Source of the DNA: an uncultured Parasutterella sp.
GTDB lineage: Bacteria; Pseudomonadota; Gammaproteobacteria; Burkholderiales; Burkholderiaceae_F
Assembly (NCBI GenBank): GCA_900766055.1
Contig: CAAFTZ010000176.1
Coordinates: 1 to 48,521, forward strand
DNA: 48,521 bases
Direction: 5' to 3'
Shown: piece after piece, positions 40,328-47,357 of the stretch
Numbering within the stretch: the first letter of the stretch is position 1
Layout of the letters: each line of letters opens with the position of its first letter
Translations under genes and position numbers: made by a program
Notes under the pieces: model-generated
The model's input: only the letters and a program-made list of their open reading frames with translations
The model's database searches: none
Told to the model about the DNA's origin: nothing

Positions 40328-40623
40328 CACCCGAAGGAAAAGTCGTCGCCCTTATCCGGGCAAGAGTGAAAGCAGCTAACGGAGAAGTCCGGAAGTGTTC
40401 CTGGGAAGGTGTGCGCGGTGCTCCGGACCTTCTCGTTCTGCTCCCGGGCGTGCACGCCTGGATCGAAGCGAAGGCGCACACCGGCGCGCTCAGGCCTCAT
40501 CAGGTCCGTGAGCATGCACGGCTGCAGAAAGCCGGGTGCCAGGTCTACGTCGTCTACGGAGAGGATCAGGCCGAATCCCTGGTGAGCCACCTCGTTGCAT
40601 TGTCTCGATCCGTGGAGCCGTAA
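40324..40623 (+). CDS. VRR-NUC domain nuclease
   Basis: A 99-residue protein that is essentially one VRR-NUC (PD-(D/E)XK) domain: GVRGAPDLLVLLPG (catalytic Asp), HAWIEAKAHTG (Glu-x-Lys), and then LRPHQVREHARLQKAG. Such free-standing phage enzymes cut branched DNA and usually sit beside a SNF2 helicase, as here. Confidence 0.9.
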   Translation: MTPEGKVVALIRARVKAANGEVRKCSWEGVRGAPDLLVLLPGVHAWIEAKAHTGALRPHQVREHARLQKAGCQVYVVYGEDQAESLVSHLVALSRSVEP

Positions 40624-40625
40624 TT

Positions 40626-42047
40626 ATGTCGAGAGATTTCAAGCCCTGGCCTTACCAGGAACTCATGATCCGATTCGCTTTAAAAAATAAGCGCTGCGGA
40701 TTGTTCGTCCCGATGGGCATGGGCAAAACTTCAAGCGCGCTCATGATTATTCAGATCCTAAAAGATCTTTATGGTGAAGGCCCGGCGCTTGTAATCGCTC
40801 CGCTTGCGGTAGCCCGTAACGCTTGGCCGAGTGAGGTGAGGAAGTGGAGTGACTTCAGCTATCTGAAAGTGTCGCCGATCCTCGGCAGCACGAAGGAGCG
40901 CGTCAAGGCCTTGCATACCAAAGCCGATGTCTATGTCATTAACTATGACAATCTGCAGTGGCTGGATAACTACCTCACCAGCCACAACTACACGTGGCCC
41001 TTCCCAGTTGTCGTAGCAGACGAGTCCACTAGGCTGAAAAGTTTCCGGACAAGACAAGGCTCAAAGCGTGCGAAGGCGCTGGCCAAGTTCACCAACTTCT
41101 TCAAGAGGTTTATCGCGCTAACCGGCACGCCCTCTCCCAACGGCCTCAATGACCTGTGGGGCCAGCTTTGGTTCATCGACAACGGCCAGCGTCTGGGGAA
41201 GTCTTTCACCGCGTTTCACGAGCGGTGGTTTAGACCTCTGAGGGTCGGCGCGACTGCGGCCGCGGTGCAGTGGGTCCCTCTGGAGTACGCCCAGGAGCAG
41301 ATTCAGAATGCCATTTCGGACGTCTGCTTGTCGATTAAAGCTGAGGACTACTTTGATTTAGACAAGCCGCATTTTGTGAACGTCGAAGTCGAATTGCCGG
41401 ACGAGGCCAAGGCGCTGTATGACGACATGGAGCGGGAGCTCTTTATCGAGCTGGCCAATGCCACCACGGTGGAAGCAGCTAACGCCGCGGCTAAAACGGT
41501 CAAATGTCTGCAATTGGCAAACGGTGCGATCTACACCGACGACACCCATAACTGGGAAGAAGTCCACACGGCCAAACTGGATGCGCTCGCCTCCATTGTG
41601 GAAGAAGCAGCAGGCGAGCCGCTCCTTGTGGCCTATCAATTTAAGACTGACCTTGCCCGCATCCTGGAGGCATTCCCAAAAGCCCGCGCCTTCGATAAAC
41701 GTCCGGAGACAATCGCGGCTTTTAACAACGGCGAGATTCCGATGCTACTCGTTCACCCGGCAAGTGCGGGCCATGGCCTGAGTCTGCAAGACGGCTCCAG
41801 CAAGCTCGTGTTCTTTAGCCAGTGGTGGAACCTTGAAGAGTACCTCCAGGTGATTGAGCGTATCGGTCCGATGCGTCAGCTCCAGGCCGGCCACCCGCGA
41901 GTCGTCACGGTCTATCAGATCCTGGCGAAGGACACGATCGACTATGTCGCGCTCGCCAAGAAGCGATCTAAGCGCGAAGTTCAGGACATGCTGTTGGATT
42001 ACCTGCGGAATAAGGGAGAAAAGAATGCCGACACCAAAGAAACGTAG
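40626..42047 (+). CDS. SNF2-type DEAD/DEAH helicase
   Basis: A 473-residue superfamily 2 ATPase starting MSRDFKPWPYQELMIRFALK. Walker A is VPMGMGKTSSA near residue 30-38 and the DExx box VVADEST near 137-143; FIALTGTPSPNGLNDLWGQL follows as motif III. The helicase C domain ends with GHGLSLQDGSSKLVFFSQWW and a motif VI-like IERIGPMRQ. It probably remodels replication or recombination intermediates with the VRR-NUC enzyme. The ATG at 40626 is chosen because an upstream start would run through the VRR-NUC gene. Confidence 0.9.
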   Translation: MSRDFKPWPYQELMIRFALKNKRCGLFVPMGMGKTSSALMIIQILKDLYGEGPALVIAPLAVARNAWPSEVRKWSDFSYLKVSPILGSTKERVKALHTKADVYVINYDNLQWLDNYLTSHNYTWPFPVVVADESTRLKSFRTRQGSKRAKALAKFTNFFKRFIALTGTPSPNGLNDLWGQLWFIDNGQRLGKSFTAFHERWFRPLRVGATAAAVQWVPLEYAQEQIQNAISDVCLSIKAEDYFDLDKPHFVNVEVELPDEAKALYDDMERELFIELANATTVEAANAAAKTVKCLQLANGAIYTDDTHNWEEVHTAKLDALASIVEEAAGEPLLVAYQFKTDLARILEAFPKARAFDKRPETIAAFNNGEIPMLLVHPASAGHGLSLQDGSSKLVFFSQWWNLEEYLQVIERIGPMRQLQAGHPRVVTVYQILAKDTIDYVALAKKRSKREVQDMLLDYLRNKGEKNADTKET

Positions 42048-42375
42048 ACAGCCGCCGATACAGACGTTGCCGGACTGGGTACTAGGCAGGTCAGATCTCA
42101 GTTACTCGTCCAGGATCCTTCTGTATTTCGTTCTCTACAACGTAAACCTGCGCGGCAGAGTAACGCTCACCCGATTGCAAGAAGTCTCTGGCTTGGCCTA
42201 CGAGACACTCCGACGCGCCCTTAAGGTTTTGAAACTTGCAGGAATTATCAACCAGGAACTTATAGGTAAGACCCGGCATGACGGCTATGCCTACGCCCTA
42301 AACACCGAGCGTTTGAAAGAACTAGGTGCTCCCCACGTGGATTCATTTTTCAAAGGGTATGTAAATGAACGATAA
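42025..42375 (+). CDS. Winged-helix-like DNA-binding protein
   Basis: A 116-residue protein. Residues about 30-85 (RILLYFVLYNVNLRGRVTLT, then RLQEVSGLAYETLRRALKVL and LAGIINQEL) look like a winged helix with a clear recognition helix. It starts inside the helicase gene after GGGAG and probably regulates early genes or aids replication initiation. Confidence 0.7.
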   Translation: MPTPKKRRQPPIQTLPDWVLGRSDLSYSSRILLYFVLYNVNLRGRVTLTRLQEVSGLAYETLRRALKVLKLAGIINQELIGKTRHDGYAYALNTERLKELGAPHVDSFFKGYVNER

Positions 42376-42712
42376 GTTAAAACAAATTGCCGACCACTAT
42401 GGGCTTGAAGTTCAAGTTGCCAAGTTAGCCGAGGAGTGTGCGGAGTTCTCCGCTTCAAACCATAAAGTGCTTTATTACCACTGTCTTCTTGATGACCCCA
42501 ATCCTACGCGGGTTTCTAAGGCCATCGTCCGCGAACAGTTTGAAACCGCACGTGAGCAAAACGCCGAGGAACTTGCCGACGCGCTCCTCGTCGCAAAGCA
42601 AGTGGAGTACCTGATTGAAGGATACCCGGAACTCAAAGAGAAGATCGACAAGCTCATGGAAGCTAAGATCGAACGTCAACTGAAACGTATGGAAGAGGAG
42701 AAAGCAAAATGA
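42365..42712 (+). CDS. MazG-like nucleotide pyrophosphohydrolase
   Basis: A 115-residue all-alpha NTP pyrophosphatase. KLAEECAEFS at about 20-29 and EELADALLVAKQVEYLI at about 72-88 are the metal-binding EExxE and ExxD helices. Phage MazG-like enzymes clean or rebalance nucleotide pools. It overlaps both neighbours. Confidence 0.83.
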   Translation: MNDKLKQIADHYGLEVQVAKLAEECAEFSASNHKVLYYHCLLDDPNPTRVSKAIVREQFETAREQNAEELADALLVAKQVEYLIEGYPELKEKIDKLMEAKIERQLKRMEEEKAK

Positions 42713-43137
42713 GCGACTTTGTTAACCATCCGTCCCACTATGAAGAACAGTCAATCAAGCTCGAACCTATCGACTTCTGCGAGCGCCGGCCGTTCTGCGA
42801 AGGCAACGCCATCAAGTATTGTTTCCGTGCGGGCCACAAGGAAGGCTCCAGTGAATTGCTTGATCTCAAAAAAGCTCAATGGTATTTGAACCGTTTCAGA
42901 TTTACGAGGACGGCACTACGGATGTCGGAGGAAGAAACTAAAAGGTTTGTAAACCTTGTGGATTATCTTGCGCGTACCGGTGGTGTACTGGGAGAAGCGG
43001 TTGGTTCTTATGTTAAAGCCCGTAAGACCAACTACTACGACTTTTGGATTTTGCTGGATGGCTTTGTGCGCGACCGCATCAAAGTCTTGGAAACCGACAA
43101 GGCCTTGTACGACCAAACAATAGGGGAAGAAAAATGA
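42709..43137 (+). CDS. DUF3310 family protein
   Basis: A 142-residue protein with the DUF3310 signature VNHPSHYEE, then EPIDFCERRPFCEGNAIKYC and FRAGHKEGSSELLDLKKAQW. The family is common in phages beside nucleotide metabolism genes; its function is not settled. It overlaps the MazG-like and excisionase genes by 4 bases each. Confidence 0.85.
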   Translation: MSDFVNHPSHYEEQSIKLEPIDFCERRPFCEGNAIKYCFRAGHKEGSSELLDLKKAQWYLNRFRFTRTALRMSEEETKRFVNLVDYLARTGGVLGEAVGSYVKARKTNYYDFWILLDGFVRDRIKVLETDKALYDQTIGEEK

Positions 43138-43325
43138 CAGCGACCTGGCTAAGCAAAATGGAGCTCGCCACCTACCTGGGGATCACGACCCGGACGGTGG
43201 ACCGCTGGAGAAAGGATGCGGACTTCTATAAATTTCCGACGCCCCGCTATATTGCAGGGCGTCCACGGTGGCACATCAAAGATATAGACAACTGGATGTC
43301 TAAGCAGCCGACGAAACTTCGCTAA
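43134..43325 (+). CDS. Excisionase / AlpA-like helix-turn-helix protein
   Basis: A 63-residue winged helix of the MerR/Xis type: LSKMELATYLGITTRTVDRW, then RKDADFYKFPTPRYIAGRPR. A GGGGAAG site precedes the ATG. It is the last gene of the early operon and converges with the integrase gene (26-base overlap of the 3' ends), so lytic expression would supply excisionase and could oppose integrase messages. Confidence 0.82.
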   Translation: MTATWLSKMELATYLGITTRTVDRWRKDADFYKFPTPRYIAGRPRWHIKDIDNWMSKQPTKLR

Positions 43326-44472
43326 AGACTGCGTCAGCCCACTGCTGCATTACTTCACGCCGTTGTTCCAACAGATCAGAACGTTGATATGCTTGGACAA
43401 CGGCGTTTCCTGTTGTATGCATCAGGCATTTTTCGGCGACAATGTCCGGAACTCCGCTCTCGGCCGCCCAGTCTCTGAATGTCGATCTAAAGCCGTGCAT
43501 CGTGGCAGTCGTTCCGGTCAGTCGTTTGAGCAGTTTGGTTAGGGTGTAGCGGCTTCCCAAACTTTCCTCAGAGACACCGAAAATATGATCGCCCTTTTTC
43601 TCGATAGACTTCAAAAGCTCAATCGCCTGGTCACTTAAGGGGACGCGGTGCGGGTACGGCTTTTGGTCTTTTCGTCTTTCCGGAGGTACGGACCAAATAC
43701 GGTTTTCCCAATCGATCTCATCCCAGCGTGCCGGGACAGATTCTCCTACGCGACTGGCTGTCAGAATTGTGAAGAGGATTGCCTGCTTTGTTCTTGTCGT
43801 CGCAGGATAGAAGCAGCTGATCTTTTCTTGTAACTCTTCGAGCGGCATAGACTCCTGGTGCTGAACCTGCTGAATTTTAGACGCCGGCGGCAGGTCCCTG
43901 TCCAGATTGCCTCTCCACAGTGCGGGATTGAAGTCCATGAGGCCGTCGCTTACTGCATAAGAGAATATGTTCTCCAGGCGGCCGCGAACCCTGGAGGCGG
44001 TCTCCGTTTTGGTCGACCATATCGGCTGCAGCACTGCCAGGACGTCGGCCCGCTTTATTTCAGATAATTTCTTTTTACCTAGTACCGGGACGGCATAGGC
44101 GCGGACAGTGGCGAACCATTGAGCCTTATGTTTAGCATTTTTCCACAGGCGCACGTTCGCGATCTTCTCGATCGCTTTTTCGGCATAGTCCTCGAAAGTA
44201 AGGTCGGCCCTAACCTCTTTGTCGAGAACCTCTTTCGGAGTCATGGGCGCAGTGCCCTCGGTCAGGCCGACGCGAAACTTCTCGGCCATTTCTTTAGCCT
44301 GGCTAATCGTGATCGTATTGGCAGAACCGAGGCTTTTTTCTTTTCGTTTGCCGCCGAGCATATATCTAAATACGAAAGAGCGAGAAGTACCGCGAACAAC
44401 AAGATTTAAGTTAGGGGCGACAGGATGCTTCCCGTCCGGCAATTTAAAAATATTTTTGGCTGTAACTTGCAT
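43300..44472 (-). CDS. int: Tyrosine integrase, P4 type
   Basis: A 390-residue recombinase. The N-terminal 90 residues are the DUF4102 arm-binding domain (LNLVVRGTSRSFVFRYMLGG), followed by the core-binding domain. Catalytic residues are Arg241 (TASRVGE), His326 and Arg329 (HGFRSTFRD), His352 and the nucleophile Tyr362 (VVQAYQRSD). GGGGGA precedes the ATG. The 580 bases beyond its start carry phased repeats and probably include the attachment site. Confidence 0.95.
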   Translation of the reverse strand: MQVTAKNIFKLPDGKHPVAPNLNLVVRGTSRSFVFRYMLGGKRKEKSLGSANTITISQAKEMAEKFRVGLTEGTAPMTPKEVLDKEVRADLTFEDYAEKAIEKIANVRLWKNAKHKAQWFATVRAYAVPVLGKKKLSEIKRADVLAVLQPIWSTKTETASRVRGRLENIFSYAVSDGLMDFNPALWRGNLDRDLPPASKIQQVQHQESMPLEELQEKISCFYPATTRTKQAILFTILTASRVGESVPARWDEIDWENRIWSVPPERRKDQKPYPHRVPLSDQAIELLKSIEKKGDHIFGVSEESLGSRYTLTKLLKRLTGTTATMHGFRSTFRDWAAESGVPDIVAEKCLMHTTGNAVVQAYQRSDLLEQRREVMQQWADAVFSEVSSAA

Positions 44473-44493
44473 GAGATTTTCCCCCTTTGGTTT

Positions 44494-44685
44494 TGTCCAC
44501 CATGGTGGGCAAGCAAAACCTAAGCGGGACGGGAGGTTATGAAAGTCTTGGAGTCCGCCAATCGCTTTCTCGGAAAATTCGTTCCGCCTTCAGTCCGCCA
44601 TGTCCACCAATAAGGTCCGCCACAAGCGAATCCTATGGCAAATTATCCTCTTAAGGCTTTATTTTGTCCACCACTTTGTCCACCA
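44494..44685 (+). repeat. TGTCC(A/G)CCA repeats upstream of the integrase
   Basis: TGTCCACCA occurs at 44494, 44601, 44665 and 44677; variants AGTCCGCCA at 44552 and 44592 and GGTCCGCCA at 44614. The last pair is 12 bp apart. These are likely arm-type sites for the nearby integrase. A near-identical tandem pair lies in the terS-terL gap at 25958-25978. Confidence 0.6.
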
Positions 44686-44701
44686 CTCGCAGGCGAGAAA
44701 A

Positions 44702-44831
44702 TGTCTTTCCATGTCTCGTCGTGTCTCAATCGGAAATTACAGAGCGGAAATTTAATCTTCTGAAAGCCAATATTGACGGGGCTTTTGAAAGATGATGTCT
44801 CTATTTGTCTCGAATTGTCTCGCCGTGTCTC
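44702..44831 (+). repeat. TGTCTC arrays with 10-bp phasing
   Basis: TGTCTT at 44702 and TGTCTC at 44712 and 44722 form one array; TGTCTC at 44796, 44806, 44816 and 44826 form a second. All steps are exactly 10 bp, placing them on one face of the helix as expected for an oligomeric DNA-binding protein such as an integrase arm domain. Confidence 0.65.
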
Positions 44832-44869
44832 AGGCGGAAGATGGCAGACCCCCTCTCCGCCATTCATTA

Positions 44870-44971
44870 GTTCGCATGAGTTCATATGCGTTCAAAAATC
44901 CCATAAAATTCAGAAAGTTGCGAAACAATTGCAACAAACGTTGTTCATATAAGTTCACATGAGTTCGCATG
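44870..44971 (+). repeat. GTTC-type 10-bp repeats flanking a dyad
   Basis: GTTCGCATGA, GTTCATATGC and GTTCAAAAAT start at 44870, 44880 and 44890; GTTCATATAA, GTTCACATGA and GTTCGCATGC start at 44943, 44953 and 44963. Between the two arrays, GTTGC at 44917-44921 and GCAAC at 44931-44935 form a dyad. The layout resembles arm sites on either side of a core. Confidence 0.6.
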
Positions 44972-44985
44972 CAGCCGCAACTAAA

Positions 44986-45035
44986 TGGTCACTAAACTGG
45001 TCACTAAATTTTGAGTTTTTTCTTCTTAGTGACCA
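44986..45035 (+). repeat. TGGTCACTAAA repeats before the truncated integrase
   Basis: TGGTCACTAAA occurs at 44986 and 44998 (12 bp apart), with the inverse TTAGTGACCA at 45026-45035. They lie directly upstream of the second integrase fragment and are plausibly its own arm sites. Confidence 0.55.
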
Positions 45036-45056
45036 CTTTGAATTTGGAGTTTTTGG

Positions 45057-45272
45057 ATGCAAGTTTCAACGGTCTTAGAAATCAAAAATCTAACGGCGGA
45101 AGGATATTATTCAATTACCGGAAGCCGAGGCCTTCAATTGCGTGTCACCAAATACGGCAAAGAGTTTTATTTCCGCTATTCATGGAAAGGGAAAAGACAA
45201 CTCTTCAACCTGTCTTTGACACCTAAATCGCTGAGTCCCCAAGGTGACTCCGTCTTTAATTTAGTTTTTTAA
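45057..45272 (+). pseudogene. Truncated tyrosine integrase (N-terminal fragment)
   Basis: The first part, MQVSTVLEIKNLTAEGYYSI then GSRGLQLRVTKYGKEFYFRY and KGKRQLFNL, is the DUF4102 N-terminal domain of a P4-type integrase. Family resemblance ends at about residue 58 (near 45230); the last 13 or so residues and the stop look like foreign DNA. Core and catalytic domains are absent. An IS1634-type transposase follows, so IS insertion with deletion is the simplest explanation. A GGAG site precedes the ATG. Confidence 0.75.
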
Positions 45273-45310
45273 CAGTAAAACTCCCCTCTAGATTTTTATT
45301 TTGTCGTTCG

Positions 45311-47248
45311 CTAAATCTGATAAACGGCGCCCAGAGCTTCCTTGTCCGTATCGAAGCGTGTCTTCAGACAGTGTGCAAGCTCGTTCTTGTCTGCTACGGG
45401 CGGCAGAGGAGTTAAATCTACGCAGTTCATGATCCGGCTTAGGTCTGTCTCTTCGTACAGGTGTATCGGTGCATGTGGATCATCATCTTGAGGCCGACGC
45501 AGGATTTGTCTTAACGGCCTATAAAGGGCCGGCTGTTCTTTGTCCGGCTGAACCGACAGCTTGGCAGTGTTGAGTGCCGCAAGTATTTGTTCTGTCGTCA
45601 TTGGGTTGCCTGCAAGCTTGAGCTTCTTGCTTAATATTCGAAGCAGGATGAGAGCCAGAACGCAGATCAAGACCTGTGCTTCGATGTGTTCATCTGTGTA
45701 GACATACATCGGCCTTAAATTGAAATTTGTCTTCATAATCCGGAAGCATTCTTCAATCTGCGCCTGCTTTTTGTATTGTTCGATAATCTCCCAGCCCGAC
45801 AGTTCTTTCTTTTCTTCTGCCGGAAGTTTTACCCATTCCTTGTCGAACTCTCGAGAGTCTTTGAACAAATAGGCGTAATAACCGGCAAGCTTCTTATCTT
45901 TAGCGAGCTTCTTCTCGTTGATTTTCTGGGCTTTATTTTTCCCGGTCTCAATGTATTTTTTCCAACCGAATGTGGCCGGCGGGAGCTTGGCATGATGAGC
46001 AATAGCTTCTCTAGCTCCTTGCTCATGCATTTCAATTTTGAACATGTCTTCCCGATACCGTTTCTCGCTCCAGCCAATGACCATTCGGTAATTGGTTTGA
46101 ACGACTCCGTCTTCATCGACGAGACTTGAAGGAATGATTTTTATTTTTCGTTCTTTTTCCTTATCCCATTGCCAGCCTGTGTCTTCAAGCCATTCATCTG
46201 CAGAACCTTGCTTGGCTTTGGATAAGCTGTGCGCCAGCAGAAAGCCCTGATTTTCTTTGACCAGCCGGATCAGGTTCGCATTCGTATTGAGTCCGTTGTC
46301 TGCAACAACAACGACGTTTGTAATCTTGTAAGTTTTGGCGAGTTCGTCAATCGAGCACTTCATGGTTGTCTTCTCCGAGCTATTGCCCGGATAAACTCTG
46401 AAGTCGATAGGGATTCCGTCCCTGTCGACAACCATCGCAATGGAGACGATCGGATCCTTTCTGCATTCTTTCGACGGTCCTCTCATGCGTAAAGAGCTTG
46501 TTCTGGCTCTTTCAAGCTTCTCAATGAGCTGTCTTCTCTCTTCAGAGGCGGCTCCTGAAGGATGCGCACTGAGCTGCTTTTCTACTTCCATTGCCCACTG
46601 GTGCTCATCGTCCCAGACCGTTTCGAACCAGGTATTTGTTACGTCGTAAAAGACCACGGATAAATCACGAGGCATTGCTTGATTCAAAGCTTTATTCAGA
46701 CCTCGCAGGATAGGTTTTTTGATCCGAGCGGCAAAGGAAAGCATCCGGTAAAGGCTTCTTAAATTAGTCTCGGCCAAAGAATTTCCGAGCCAATTCGTTT
46801 GAGAGCGGTAATGTTTCAGATGAGAGCTCGGGGGGACGATTCTGTTGACAACTGTCTGCCAAAGCAGTGCCTCGGCATCAAATTCAATATCGGTCTTGGA
46901 TTGCTGATACCGAACCAAAGCTTTTAGTTTGAGAGTTTCATTCCAGATTGGCTTGAGGATGTAGTTTGCGTAACAAAGCACCGGCTCTCCGGCATACGCA
47001 AGAGAGGGACGCTTCTTCGGAATTTCCTCTAAAAGCTGCTTTGTTCTCTCGGTAGCTTGATTGGGTGCGGATCTTTTCTTTAGTTCAGCGCGGAGTTTCT
47101 CTAGAGCCAAAGGATCCTTAGCAAGTAACTCTGACTTACTTCCTAAGGCTTTTCCGATGCAGCCTTTTGTGGACTTTTTCCCGGACTTAGTCGTATAGAC
47201 GATCGAATAGCCTTCGTAGAGCCGGTCTCCTCGGATTACTAAATACAT
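45311..47248 (-). CDS. IS1634-family transposase
   Basis: A 645-residue DDE transposase. The visible catalytic blocks are VVFYDVTNTWFET (first Asp), VVVVADNGLNTNANL (second Asp) and the Glu helix IIEQYKKQAQIEECFRIMKT with the Y-x6-E pattern of IS4-superfamily enzymes, followed by NFNLRPMYVYTDEHIEAQVL typical of IS1634. The start at 47248 has GAGGA 6 bases upstream and is preferred over 47272. The frame is intact, so the element may be active. I could not resolve terminal inverted repeats; the element should lie within about 45230-47435. Confidence 0.9.
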   Translation of the reverse strand: MYLVIRGDRLYEGYSIVYTTKSGKKSTKGCIGKALGSKSELLAKDPLALEKLRAELKKRSAPNQATERTKQLLEEIPKKRPSLAYAGEPVLCYANYILKPIWNETLKLKALVRYQQSKTDIEFDAEALLWQTVVNRIVPPSSHLKHYRSQTNWLGNSLAETNLRSLYRMLSFAARIKKPILRGLNKALNQAMPRDLSVVFYDVTNTWFETVWDDEHQWAMEVEKQLSAHPSGAASEERRQLIEKLERARTSSLRMRGPSKECRKDPIVSIAMVVDRDGIPIDFRVYPGNSSEKTTMKCSIDELAKTYKITNVVVVADNGLNTNANLIRLVKENQGFLLAHSLSKAKQGSADEWLEDTGWQWDKEKERKIKIIPSSLVDEDGVVQTNYRMVIGWSEKRYREDMFKIEMHEQGAREAIAHHAKLPPATFGWKKYIETGKNKAQKINEKKLAKDKKLAGYYAYLFKDSREFDKEWVKLPAEEKKELSGWEIIEQYKKQAQIEECFRIMKTNFNLRPMYVYTDEHIEAQVLICVLALILLRILSKKLKLAGNPMTTEQILAALNTAKLSVQPDKEQPALYRPLRQILRRPQDDDPHAPIHLYEETDLSRIMNCVDLTPLPPVADKNELAHCLKTRFDTDKEALGAVYQI

Positions 47249-47357
47249 AACGATCCTCGCTGTTGTGCACAACTAATTATACCATAATTCGCTATAAATT
47301 CGCTATCATAAAATAATATTAAAGGTGGGCTAAAAAATTCCGGAGCTCCCTTAATGA

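Larger units (their letters stand above)
44473..45056. other. Non-coding right-end region with phased repeats, probable attachment region
   Basis: No convincing gene, although an 80-residue open frame exists on the minus strand without family features. The segment holds a 12-base palindrome CCACCATGGTGG at 44497-44508 and four families of short phased repeats, described separately. Placement between a P4-type integrase start and a second, truncated integrase makes it the probable junction between the prophage and older inserted DNA. The crossover core cannot be fixed without the left end. No tRNA is visible. Confidence 0.5.

Noticed and set aside
44643..44885. An 80-residue open frame on the minus strand beyond the integrase
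   Set aside because: It is built from phased repeats (for example SGGQSGGQ from TGTCCACC) and has no protein-like character.
44494..45035. CRISPR array suggested by repeats in the right-end region
   Set aside because: Repeat units are 6-11 bases at 10-12 bp steps with no spacers of CRISPR size and no cas genes.
44473..45056. tRNA gene as integration target
   Set aside because: No cloverleaf-like sequence was found near the integrase.
46566..46575. ATGCGCACT resembling the late element inside the transposase gene
   Set aside because: It lies within coding DNA of the IS and lacks the flanking base and the gap context; probably chance.
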